Below, one piece after another: positions 33,206 through 40,954 of a stretch of DNA of 64,000 bases. Each line of letters starts with the position of its first letter. Positions within the stretch are counted from its first letter, which is position 1. A program made the translations under genes and the position numbers. The DNA lies in assembly GCA_040757205.1 (NCBI GenBank), contig JBFLXL010000005.1, forward strand, positions 60,178 through 124,177, written 5' to 3'. Under the pieces are notes generated by a model. That model did not search any database, was not told the origin of the DNA, and saw only the letters and a list, made by a program, of their open reading frames with translations. The stretch is from Bacillota bacterium. GTDB taxonomy: Bacteria > Bacillota > Desulfotomaculia > Desulfotomaculales > Desulforudaceae.

Positions 33206-33886
33206 GTGGACAGTACGATCCGGCTGCTCAATAGTTGCAGCCTGTTTAGCCACTTGTCGGTTGATGAGTTGGAAAGCCTTTTAAAAGATGTTGCCTCCAG
33301 TGTAAAATGCTACAAAAAAAATGAGGTGATCTTCTCACCTCTATATCCCGCAGACACCTTAGGTGTTATCCTGAAAGGAAGCATTGACGCACAGAAGATT
33401 TTTGTCTCTGGAAAAGTGATCACAGTAAGCAAAAGATTCCCCTGCGATCTGATTGCCGATGCTTCCATCTTTGCCAACACCAATTACTATCCCTCTACTG
33501 TTACAGCCTGCGAAAACAGCCACATCTGGCTGATAAATAAAACCAACCTGTTGAAATTGTTCGCTAAAGATAACAGGATAATGGCTAAATTTTTAGAATC
33601 TGTGTCCAATAGGGCCTTAGCGCTAACTAGCATGATCGAAATTTTATCCATGAAGTCTATCTCCGCTAAAATAGCATATTTTCTAACCATGGAGCAGAAA
33701 AAACAAAAGAGCAGCACCATTGTGTTGAGATTTACAAAAACATCCTGGGCGGAACAGATGGATGTATCAAGACCTGCCCTATCTAGGGAGATTAAGAAGA
33801 TGCAACATAAGGGAATTATCTCTTGCCATAAAAGGATTATTGAAATCCACAGCCTGGAAAAACTGGCGGACCTCTTCTCCCGTTAA
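33206..33886 (+). CDS. Crp/Fnr-family transcription regulator
   Basis: The 226-residue protein has a cyclic-nucleotide-binding-like beta barrel (residues 15-115, LFSHLSVDELESLL and GVILKGSIDA) and a C-terminal helix-turn-helix (SWAEQMDVSRPALSREIKKMQHKGII). It lacks the N-terminal cysteine set of oxygen-sensing FNR, so another ligand or redox cue is likely. A GTG start follows AAGGGGGTGGGG. It is divergent from the seven-gene operon and is its most likely regulator. The low GC matches the rest of the island. Confidence 0.85.
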   Translation: MDSTIRLLNSCSLFSHLSVDELESLLKDVASSVKCYKKNEVIFSPLYPADTLGVILKGSIDAQKIFVSGKVITVSKRFPCDLIADASIFANTNYYPSTVTACENSHIWLINKTNLLKLFAKDNRIMAKFLESVSNRALALTSMIEILSMKSISAKIAYFLTMEQKKQKSSTIVLRFTKTSWAEQMDVSRPALSREIKKMQHKGIISCHKRIIEIHSLEKLADLFSR

Positions 33887-34051
33887 ATCCGGAAGGGTCA
33901 AGTCTCATTCAGTCAGATAATCAACCACCCTGACCAACTGGTGCAGCCCGGCCCTCCGTTTCTATAAAACGCATAATCCGTATAATTCAGGATTTCATTA
34001 GCATAATAAGACCAGTATTCCAAGCGCCAGCGGCAAGGAGGTGACAAAACC

Positions 34052-34321
34052 GTGGACTTTCAGATGAGCCAGATCGAAAAGCTGAACATCACCGAACTCT
34101 TGCGGCACGAAACCCTGTGCGCCAAGAAGCTGTCCACCTACATGAACCAGGTCCAGGACCCTCAGATCCGTTCGGTGCTAAGCCAGTACCACGATCTCTG
34201 CCGGCAGCACACAAACATGCTCAATAGCTTCATGCAACAGGCCGGAATGCAGCAACAAGCCGGAATGCAGCAGCCCGGAATGTACCACGCCGGTATGCCG
34301 GGCGGCGGACACATGGCTTAG
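34052..34321 (+). CDS. CotF-type spore coat protein, short form
   Basis: The 89-residue protein starts GTG after AGGAGGTGAC. Its first 60 residues are helical (QIEKLNITELLRHETLCAKK, then VLSQYHDLCRQHTNMLNSF), as in half of a coat F domain. The tail consists of Gln-Ala-Gly-Met repeats (AGMQQQAGMQQPGM). It lies 42 bases upstream of a second coat F gene. Such pairs contribute to spore coat layers. Synthesis is expected in the mother cell; the promoter region before it has CATAAT-like boxes but no clear sigma-K match. Confidence 0.78.
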   Translation: MDFQMSQIEKLNITELLRHETLCAKKLSTYMNQVQDPQIRSVLSQYHDLCRQHTNMLNSFMQQAGMQQQAGMQQPGMYHAGMPGGGHMA

Positions 34322-34363
34322 GACCCAAAACCGATCCTAACCAAAATCGAGGAGGGATGAAGC

Positions 34364-34678
34364 ATGCACCACCAACTGACCGACCGTGACATCGTGACCG
34401 ACTGCCTCGAAGGCACCAAGCACGCGTCCAGCACTTTTCACCGGACCATCATCGAGGCGTCCAACGATAACATCCGGAACGCCTGCTTCCGGATGCACAA
34501 CGACCTCCTGATGATGAACAAAACGCTGTTCGACCTGATGCACCAGCGGGGATGGTATCAGGTTGAACCGGCAACCGGCATGGGGATGAGGACTCAGGTT
34601 GGGCAGCAGACTCCGCACTACGCCGCCTACCGGCCGGAGATGCAGCAGTTTCAGGGACCAAACCCCGGCGGTTTCTAG
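34364..34678 (+). CDS. CotF-type spore coat protein
   Basis: The 104-residue protein has the coat F domain: LTDRDIVTDCLEGTKHASST, then FRMHNDLLMMNKTLFDLMHQRGWY, the conserved C-terminal helix with the QRGWY-type motif. A disordered Gln/Pro/Gly tail follows. It is read together with the shorter upstream coat protein and ends in a strong terminator. An ATG start follows GGAGGGATGAAGC. Confidence 0.85.
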   Translation: MHHQLTDRDIVTDCLEGTKHASSTFHRTIIEASNDNIRNACFRMHNDLLMMNKTLFDLMHQRGWYQVEPATGMGMRTQVGQQTPHYAAYRPEMQQFQGPNPGGF

Positions 34679-34694
34679 TCCCGCCAAGCACGCA

Positions 34695-34728
34695 AACTTC
34701 GCAGCCGGCCGGCTGCGAAGTTTTATTT
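34695..34728 (+). terminator. Terminator of the coat gene pair
   Basis: AACTTCGCAGCC (34695-34706) pairs perfectly with GGCTGCGAAGTT (34711-34722) over a GGCC loop, followed by TTATTT. Confidence 0.9.
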
Positions 34729-34769
34729 GTGCGCAGGGAAAAAGCCGCAATGGGTAGAATTGGTGCAAC

Positions 34770-36146
34770 ATGGCTAATGGGGACAAGTTTCGGACAGGGG
34801 CCGCCGGGACCGGTCCCGGCGGCGGCAGGGCGGGATTGTTCACTCCGCAACGGATTCTTTTGCTGGGCTTCGGCCTGCTGATCGCTATCGGCACTTTCCT
34901 GCTCAGTCTGCCGGCAGCGGTGAACCCCGGCGGCGACAACAGTTTTCTCACGGCCCTCTTCACCGCCACCTCGGCGACCTGCGTGGTCGGCCTGGCGGTG
35001 GTCGACACGGGCACCAACTGGTCGCCCTTCGGCCAGGCGGTGATCCTCGGCCTGATTCAGGTCGGCGGCTTGGGCTTTATCACCGTGGCCACCTTGATTC
35101 TTATCCTGGTGGGCCGCAAAATCAACCTCCGCCAACGCCTGTTGATCCAGGAATCGCTCAATCAATTCCGGGTCGGGGGTGTGGTGCGCCTGGTGATCCA
35201 GGTGATCACCATTACCCTCGCTTTTCAGGCCGTAGCGGCTGCCGTTCTGGCCGTCCGGCTTGTTCCGGATTTCGGTTGGGGTCCGGGAGTCTGGATGAGT
35301 GTTTTTCACTCCGTTGCGGCGTTCAATAACGCCGGTTTTGATCTCTTCGGCGGCTTCAGGAGTCTCACGGCCTACACCGAGGACGTGATCATAAACCTGG
35401 GGGTGGGTGTTCCGGTGATTATCGGCGGCCTGGGTTTCGTGGTGATCGTGGAAGTCATCCAGAAGCGGTCTTTCCGGAAGCTTTCCCTGCACAGCGCGAT
35501 AGTGCTCACCACCTCTTTTTTCCTGCTGGTCCTCGGTTTCTTGGTCATCCTGGCCATTGAAAACACCCGCGCCTTTGTCGACCTCTCCGCCCCGGGGAAA
35601 GTCCTCGCCTCCTTCTTCCAATCACTAACCACCCGAACGGCCGGGTTTAACACCGTGGACATCGGTGCCCTCCACCCGGCAACCCAGTTTTTTATGATCG
35701 GGCTCATGTTTATCGGCGGGGGGTCGAACTCGGTTGCCGGCGGCATTAAAGTCACCGCCTTCGCGTTGCTGCTGCTGGCCACCTGGAACCTGTCCCGGGG
35801 ACGGGGTTCCGTACGCATATGGGGACGGGAAATCCCCCAAATCCTGTTTCAAAAAGCGGTCGCGCTGGCCATCATCCAGTTTGCCGTGCTCTTCCTGGCC
35901 ACCCTGGTCCTTTCCATCACCGAACGGGCCGACTTTCTGACAATTCTGTTCGAAGTCACCTCCGCCCTGTCTCTGGTGGGTCTTTCCATGGGCCTTACCC
36001 CGGATTTGTCTCCGGCAGGCAAACTGGTCCTTACAGTATGTATGTACATTGGCCGGGTGGGCCCCTTGACCCTGGTCTTTGCCCTGGTCAAGCCCCACAG
36101 GGAACCCCGCTTGAAGTATCCCGACGAGCAAATCCTCATCGGTTGA
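34770..36146 (+). CDS. ktrB: Potassium uptake protein KtrB/TrkH type
   Basis: The 458-residue membrane protein has four repeated M1-P-M2 units with selectivity-filter glycines: TATSATCVVGLAVVDTG, AAFNNAGFDLFG, TRTAGFNTVDIG and SALSLVGLSMGL. This length and the absence of extra N-terminal helices fit KtrB of Ktr systems. The N-terminal 25 residues are Gly-rich and polar. No ktrA/trkA regulatory subunit lies beside it. It would import K+ with Na+ or proton coupling. Confidence 0.9.
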   Translation: MANGDKFRTGAAGTGPGGGRAGLFTPQRILLLGFGLLIAIGTFLLSLPAAVNPGGDNSFLTALFTATSATCVVGLAVVDTGTNWSPFGQAVILGLIQVGGLGFITVATLILILVGRKINLRQRLLIQESLNQFRVGGVVRLVIQVITITLAFQAVAAAVLAVRLVPDFGWGPGVWMSVFHSVAAFNNAGFDLFGGFRSLTAYTEDVIINLGVGVPVIIGGLGFVVIVEVIQKRSFRKLSLHSAIVLTTSFFLLVLGFLVILAIENTRAFVDLSAPGKVLASFFQSLTTRTAGFNTVDIGALHPATQFFMIGLMFIGGGSNSVAGGIKVTAFALLLLATWNLSRGRGSVRIWGREIPQILFQKAVALAIIQFAVLFLATLVLSITERADFLTILFEVTSALSLVGLSMGLTPDLSPAGKLVLTVCMYIGRVGPLTLVFALVKPHREPRLKYPDEQILIG

Positions 36147-36166
36147 TCCCCCTAAACGAAAAAGAA

Positions 36167-36649
36167 CTACTCCTTCTCGCGCTTCTCGACCGTCAGCCGG
36201 AGTTCCCCCTCCAGTTCATGCGGCGGCGTGGTCACCGGGTCCTTCAGGAAGACCTGTTCCGGAGCAGCGGTCATCCGGTAGCCGCTGGAGGCCATAAACC
36301 GGATCAACCCGTGCAGAGCTTCGCCCAGCGTGTCCAGGTCACCCTGGTGGGCGGCGATCACCTGACGGTCCGGCAGGTCTTTAAGTCCCGGCGTGGTGTC
36401 GGTCTCCGGCACGGACAGCGGTCCGTCCAGCTTGAGCGGCACCTGGACCTCCCACAGGAGTTCCGCGGGCGGCATGTAGGGGTTGTTCTTGAATACCCCC
36501 ACGGGGGGGCCCGCCGCCGTGTGGCCGTTCTCCCGGATCCACAGGTTCAAGTCCCGTACCACTTCCGGAATCAGGCTGTAAGGACCCCTGCCGGACTTGT
36601 AGGCTACGGTGCAGGCCGGGATTCTCTTCAACGTCACGGTCTCGGGCAA
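36167..36649 (-). CDS. GyrI-like/AraC effector-binding domain protein
   Basis: The 160-residue soluble protein has the SOUL/GyrI-like pattern: LKRIPACTVAYKSGRGPYSLIPE at the N-terminus, PPVGVFKNNPYMPPAELLWEVQVPL in the middle, and YRMTAAPEQVFLKDPVTTPPHELEGELR near the end. Stand-alone GyrI-like proteins bind small molecules or hydrolyse cyclopropanoid compounds; the ligand is unknown. A TTG start follows GGAGGATT. It converges with ktrB. Confidence 0.72.
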   Translation of the reverse strand: MPETVTLKRIPACTVAYKSGRGPYSLIPEVVRDLNLWIRENGHTAAGPPVGVFKNNPYMPPAELLWEVQVPLKLDGPLSVPETDTTPGLKDLPDRQVIAAHQGDLDTLGEALHGLIRFMASSGYRMTAAPEQVFLKDPVTTPPHELEGELRLTVEKREKE

Positions 36650-36726
36650 GCGGATAATCCTCCTCCGAAAATAGAATCTTGGATGATATTTTCATTCCCG
36701 GCGGCCTCTTTGAACTCCCAGCGGAA

Positions 36727-36891
36727 ACTAGTATTGTTCACAGAGCACCTCACAGTGACACGGTTTACCCCCTGTAGTTCCATACGCACGTTCGAAACTC
36801 GTATCCCGGCATCCGGCGGCGGTGGGGTTCATTCTCCCGTAGTTCCATACGCACGTCGGAACTAGTATTGTTCACAGAGCACCTCGTAGTG
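36727..36891. repeat. Partial duplication of the rubrerythrin 3' end
   Basis: About 30 bases (ACTAGTATTGTTCACAGAGC and on) at 36727-36757 recur at 36861-36891, where they form the last codons of rubrerythrin. GTAGTTCCATACGCACGT occurs at 36774-36791 and again at 36839-36856. The first block is noncoding and appears to be a duplicated gene end. Confidence 0.8.
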
Positions 36892-37398
36892 ACTGCGGGG
36901 GTGCGCGCAGGCGGGGCAGGTCTCCGGCGCCGCCTCGCCTTCGAGGATATAGCCGCAGTTCCGGCATTTCCAGCGGACCGGTTCCTCCCGGGAAAAAGCT
37001 TTCCCGTCGCGGATGTTCTGCAGCAGAGCGCGGTACCGGTTTTCGTGGTACTGTTCAGACCGGGCGATACTGTCCAGAACGGCGGCGATTTCGGCAAAGC
37101 CCTCTTCACGGGCCACCGCGGCAAATTCCTTGTACATGCTGGTCCACTCGTAGTTTTCACCGTCGATGGCCGCTTGCAGGTTGCCCTGTGTATCCTGGAT
37201 GCCCTGCAGAAATTTGAACAGCCTCTTGGCGTGCTCCTTTTCGTGTTCGGCGGTCTCCAGAAAAGCGCCGGCCACCTGCTCGAAACCTTCCTTCTTCGCC
37301 ACCGAAGCCCAGTACGTATACTTGTTGCGGGCCATGGACTCCCCGGCGAAAGCCGCCTTGAGGTTCGCCTCCGTCTGGGTTCCTTTCAGGTCTTTCAT
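36862..37398 (-). CDS. rbr: Rubrerythrin
   Basis: The 178-residue protein has a four-helix diiron domain with EXXH motifs (FAGESMARNKY; ETAEHEKEHAKRL; ARSEQYHENRYRALL) and a C-terminal rubredoxin domain (CRNCGYILEGEAAPETCPACAHPRS) holding four Cys ligands. It reduces hydrogen peroxide in anaerobes using electrons from NADH via rubredoxin-like carriers. It starts with an ATG after GGAGTGGACCC. A partial duplicate of its 3' end follows it. Confidence 0.94.
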   Translation of the reverse strand: MKDLKGTQTEANLKAAFAGESMARNKYTYWASVAKKEGFEQVAGAFLETAEHEKEHAKRLFKFLQGIQDTQGNLQAAIDGENYEWTSMYKEFAAVAREEGFAEIAAVLDSIARSEQYHENRYRALLQNIRDGKAFSREEPVRWKCRNCGYILEGEAAPETCPACAHPRSHYEVLCEQY

Positions 37399-37512
37399 CT
37401 GGGTCCACTCCTTTCGCCTCTATTTTAACCCATAGTGTACCAGATTTACCGGCGCAATTTAAGTCAGAGCAGCGACTCGGGGCCGGCGCACCGCCGGCAC
37501 GACCTAGATCGC

Positions 37513-37731
37513 TCAGCCCTTGCCGGTCCGGTCACCGACCTGGACCACCTGCCCGTCGCGCACCACCACGGGCACCCGGTTCACCCGGTAGGTTCCCTTG
37601 ACCAGCTTCTTGGCCTCCGGGTCGAGACTGACGTTGATCTCTTCGAACTCCAGGCCCTGCTCGCGGTACTCGCGCATCAGGCTCGCGCAGTAAGGACACC
37701 CGGTCCTGGTGTAGACAATGATCTTGTTCAA
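37513..37731 (-). CDS. Glutaredoxin-like protein
   Basis: The 72-residue protein has the thioredoxin fold with CPYC at residues 11-14 (TRTGCPYCASLMREY) and the cis-proline VNRVPVVVRDG. It fits the short glutaredoxin/NrdH-type or UXX-star family found near peroxide-defence genes. The TTG start at 37731 follows GGAGGT; the upstream ATG contains that site. It likely serves thiol redox transfer in the cytoplasm. Confidence 0.82.
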   Translation of the reverse strand: MNKIIVYTRTGCPYCASLMREYREQGLEFEEINVSLDPEAKKLVKGTYRVNRVPVVVRDGQVVQVGDRTGKG

Positions 37732-37818
37732 ATCCCCAACCTCCATAAATAGACCTGCTGGTCAGGATTTCAACCCATAACCTTCACCAGCTACTTCCCT
37801 TAATCCTGCCCGTAAATT

Positions 37819-39069
37819 CTATCTGCTGCGCCGGCGTTCAAATTGATTTTTGATCCGCCCGCCCCACACGGCAACCTGCGCCCGGAGCCGCCCCTTCAAA
37901 CGTTCGGCGGCCTCCGGGTAGTTGAGCCAGTAGAACCCGCCCCCCGCCGCGCCCACCACCAGCAGCACCAGCAAGATATTCCGCCAAACCGGGGTCTGGT
38001 TCCGCTGCTGCACTGGGGCCCGGTCCGGCCGGCCCGGCTCCGGTCCGTAGAGGTACAGCTGAAAACCTTCAGCGAACAGCGCAATCCCCTCTTTGGCCGC
38101 CCGCCGGGTGTTTTCGTGCGCTCCCACCTCCAGCAGCAATTTCAAGGGGTGCAGGTCCTGGTTGTAGTTCCCGTTGGCGTAAAACACGCCCCGGACCAGG
38201 CCCGGGTAGACGGTATCGATATAGTTCTTCAAGTCCAGGGCGAAACTGCGGTTCACCGCAAAATGAGGGTTTTGGCGCCCGACTACGAACATCACCTGGG
38301 CCACCCATTGGCCTTCCACTTTCTCCGCATAAGTGTGCCAGGGCGCCGCGTCCCGGTGGATGTCAAAGACGGCGTCCGGCTCCCGGGCCAGAAGTTGCGC
38401 GGCCGTATTCCGGGAACGGCGATAGGCGCCACGGTCGTGGGGCAGGTGGATGGTCTCGTCGTGGATCACCTCTACGCCTCTTTTTTCAAGGGTCTCTTGA
38501 AAAACCATCCCCACCGCGTGGATGTCCCCCCGGCCGTTTACATTCGCCCGCCCGCGCGTCGGCACGTAGGACTCGCCGTTGTGGGTGTGATACACGGCAA
38601 CGAGGCGGTTCGGCCGGGCTTGAACCGGCACCAAGCCGGAAGCGGAACCATAGCGGTGCTGTTCGGCTTCCTCGGGCTGAGTCACTTGGGCTGGCACCAG
38701 GCCGGAAGCGGGACTCCCGCCGGCGTTGGCGGCTTGAAAAAGGTTCCGGACTTCTGTGGACTCGGTATGGACGTAACGGGCGTGACCCACCCGGTTCTCG
38801 ACCAGCACCACCTCGTACAGCCGGTTGTCGCGGGCCAGGTACTGGTCCCCGGCTTGAATGTGCCGTCCGGTCTCCATAATTACACGGCCTTCTTCGTCCA
38901 CCATCCGGTAGTACAAACCCTCGGCGATTTCCCGGTCCGCCAGCTCGTCAAATACGTCCGTCAGACCGCCGGGCGCGGCGGCGGCAGCCTGACTGGCGAA
39001 GGGAATGGTCAGGGCCGCCAGGAACACCACCAGTGTCAAGCTGAAGAGCAACCGGGTCATACTACACAC
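37819..39069 (-). CDS. spoIIP: Stage II sporulation protein P
   Basis: The 416-residue protein has an N-terminal signal anchor and a C-terminal TM helix near residue 370 followed by a basic tail. The SpoIIP amidase/endopeptidase domain carries VAVYHTHNGESYVPTRG near residue 155, with zinc-ligand His and Glu, and IHRDAAP and LLEVGAHENTRRAA later. SpoIIP cleaves peptidoglycan during engulfment with SpoIID and SpoIIM. The C-terminal TM is unusual for classical SpoIIP. A GTG start has GGAGGT at 7 bases and overlaps the upstream DUF1614 gene by 8 bases. Confidence 0.85.
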   Translation of the reverse strand: MCSMTRLLFSLTLVVFLAALTIPFASQAAAAAPGGLTDVFDELADREIAEGLYYRMVDEEGRVIMETGRHIQAGDQYLARDNRLYEVVLVENRVGHARYVHTESTEVRNLFQAANAGGSPASGLVPAQVTQPEEAEQHRYGSASGLVPVQARPNRLVAVYHTHNGESYVPTRGRANVNGRGDIHAVGMVFQETLEKRGVEVIHDETIHLPHDRGAYRRSRNTAAQLLAREPDAVFDIHRDAAPWHTYAEKVEGQWVAQVMFVVGRQNPHFAVNRSFALDLKNYIDTVYPGLVRGVFYANGNYNQDLHPLKLLLEVGAHENTRRAAKEGIALFAEGFQLYLYGPEPGRPDRAPVQQRNQTPVWRNILLVLLVVGAAGGGFYWLNYPEAAERLKGRLRAQVAVWGGRIKNQFERRRSR

Positions 39070-39694
39070 GGGCCGGACCTCCCCCCAGACGCTCCCGGAT
39101 CTCGCCGATCAATTCGGCCAGGAGTACGGCAAACACCCCGGCCACCACCGCCGCCCCGAACACCCCGCCGCCGCCCAACACCACGGGACCCGTGGGGGCG
39201 CCCAGAAGTGCGCTCCGGGCCCATAAGCCGGTATCCAGCAGGGAGAGGCCAAGCACGCCGCCGATGAAAGCCGCCCGGCGCGAGCGGCCCAAAAGGTAGG
39301 CTGTAAGCCCGGCGACGAGCGGCGGTACGTACAGAGGATCAATGTCCATGCGGCCGGCCCCCGGCTGGGCCGGGAGCACCGTTTCCAGGCCCCAGACCAC
39401 CAGGGCGGCGGCCAAGGCGGCCAACAGGCCGCGAGCCTTCTCCAGACCGGTGTCGGCGGTGGCCAGGAGGTAGACGCTCACCCCCAGGGGAACGAGAGCA
39501 CCCCCGATATTGAAGGCGAACCCCCGGCCCAGGGCGATGTCGGGCAAGAATCCGCCCACCAGCATCAGGCCCAAAACAGCGAGGGCCTGCCGTTTGGTCA
39601 GGCGCATCCGGTCCAGCACCCGGTGCAGCAGTCCCAGGAACACCAGGGCCAGGAGCAGCAATAACAAGATCACCGCGGGGGATTGGAACAGCAA
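39062..39694 (-). CDS. DUF1614-type membrane protein
   Basis: The 210-residue protein has about six hydrophobic segments with short loops and the family pattern GLMLVGGFLPDIALGRGFAFNIGGALVPLGVSVYLL. DUF1614 proteins are found in spore-forming Clostridia, often beside sporulation genes, but their role is not established. Here the gene overlaps spoIIP, so the two are co-expressed and may act together in the sporulating cell. Confidence 0.68.
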   Translation of the reverse strand: MLFQSPAVILLLLLLALVFLGLLHRVLDRMRLTKRQALAVLGLMLVGGFLPDIALGRGFAFNIGGALVPLGVSVYLLATADTGLEKARGLLAALAAALVVWGLETVLPAQPGAGRMDIDPLYVPPLVAGLTAYLLGRSRRAAFIGGVLGLSLLDTGLWARSALLGAPTGPVVLGGGGVFGAAVVAGVFAVLLAELIGEIRERLGGGPARV

Positions 39695-39904
39695 GGCGGC
39701 CGCACCCTTTCCGGGTCGATTTCAAACTATTCAAGTAGCTTGCACCCGGAGGCGGGGGCGTATGCGAGGGGCCGGATGCGGCCGGCGTGAGTGACCGGGA
39801 GCACCAAGGCCTCCTTGGCAAAGTTCAACATTTTGTTGCAAGAATAATTATACGCCTGTGTCCGGGTAAAATAATGTTGCACACTACTACTCCGAAAATA
39901 CAGA

Positions 39905-39950
39905 GTAGCGGTTTAGGTGATTTTCATCCTAAAGTGGTACCGCGTGCGGA
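39905..39950 (+). promoter_or_regulatory. T-box-like sequence, probably a degenerate leader
   Basis: AAAGTGGTACCGCG at 39931-39944 is very close to the T-box core (AAGGGTGGNACCGCG). Just before it is a hairpin TTTAGG/CCTAAA in the place of stem III, and before that CTACTC/GAGTAG. No terminator with a T-run or aminoacyl-tRNA synthetase gene follows; the next gene is a MNT nucleotidyltransferase. It may be a decayed riboregulator. The rest of the 39695-40084 gap shows no gene. Confidence 0.45.
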
Positions 39951-40084
39951 GTGGCTGTCTAACATGGCTCTAAGGCCGTAAAAGCAATTAAAACACCTCT
40001 CCGAAAAGGGCCACCTTTGTTCTTTGCCATGCTCTGGTATACTTTCCCTGCCCTACGTTGTATAATATTCCTGAGGTGGGAGAT

Positions 40085-40435
40085 ATGAGAAAAGTTCTGG
40101 AGAAGCGCAAGGAGCGGAATATCAAGCTTCTCCGCAGTGAACTCGGTCGTATCCAGCGGGAACTAATGGAGCTTGGAGCGGAAAGGATTGTCCACTTCGG
40201 TTCTTCCGCACGCGGCGCGGTGGGTTTAAACAGCGACCTGGATCTGGTTGTAGTGATGAACAGCAAGTATGATTTCCCGACCAGGGTTAGCGACATATAT
40301 AGAAAAATTAAGCCGCTTATTGCCGTCGATTTACTAGTATATACTCCCGGTGAATTTGCGGAGATGAAAGAAAACAGTCCCTTTTTGAAAGCCGTTTTGC
40401 GGGAGGGGAAAGTGCTTTATGAGGCGGAGTGCTAA
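40085..40435 (+). CDS. mntA: MNT-type nucleotidyltransferase antitoxin
   Basis: The 116-residue protein has the minimal nucleotidyltransferase motif HFGSSARGAVGLNSDLDLVVV, with GS and two Asp residues, and a third Asp in LIAVDLLVY. It starts ATG after GAGGTGGGAG. It overlaps the downstream HEPN gene by 17 bases. In characterised MntA-HepT pairs the nucleotidyltransferase AMPylates the HEPN toxin and so inactivates it. Confidence 0.88.
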   Translation: MRKVLEKRKERNIKLLRSELGRIQRELMELGAERIVHFGSSARGAVGLNSDLDLVVVMNSKYDFPTRVSDIYRKIKPLIAVDLLVYTPGEFAEMKENSPFLKAVLREGKVLYEAEC

Positions 40436-40841
40436 AGAGGAAGGCCTGCGCTGGTTGGAGCAGGCGGAGGCTGATTTGTGGGGTGCGCAGGTATTGCTTG
40501 AGAATCGGGTGTTCCATTTGGCATGCTTCATCGCCCAGCAGGCAGCGGAAAAAGCGGTGAAGGCATTTCTTTATGCCCAAGGGGAAGAGATGGTGACCGG
40601 GCATTCAGTCACCGCGCTGACAACCTGGGCGGAGGAATACGACTCCGGTTTTGCGGAACTCAGAGATGAAATTGCCATTCTGGACGGCTACTATATCCCT
40701 ACACGTTATCCCAACGGACTTCCCGACAGCATTCCCGCCAAGGTGTATACCGGAAAAGCCGCGCAAGAAGCTGTAGCTCTTGCGCGTAAAGCCGCACAGT
40801 TCGTCAGGCAACGCCTGGATTTGCAGACAACGACTTCATGA
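40419..40841 (+). CDS. hepT: HEPN-domain protein (toxin partner)
   Basis: The 140-residue helical protein has the HEPN pattern LRWLEQAEADLWGAQVLLE, HLACFIAQQAAEKAVKAFL and LAR-rich C-terminal helix. The region RYPNGLPD replaces the usual RX4-6H ribonuclease motif, so catalysis by the classical mechanism is doubtful; it may belong to the non-catalytic HEPN/MNT branch. The gene overlaps mntA, the standard arrangement for these modules. Confidence 0.82.
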   Translation: MRRSAKEEGLRWLEQAEADLWGAQVLLENRVFHLACFIAQQAAEKAVKAFLYAQGEEMVTGHSVTALTTWAEEYDSGFAELRDEIAILDGYYIPTRYPNGLPDSIPAKVYTGKAAQEAVALARKAAQFVRQRLDLQTTTS

Positions 40842-40954
40842 AGCAGAATCTATCTGCCTGAGGAAATCTACACCGTAATTCGGACTTGATTTCCTCGCCC
40901 ACGGGAACATATCCCAGTTCTCCCACAAACATGCGGGCCTAGCGCAGCCAGGCT
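40842..40954. other. Short spacer between converging genes
   Basis: I see no gene or terminator hairpin of note here. The sequence is moderately GC-rich and lies between hepT and rlmD ends. Confidence 0.5.
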
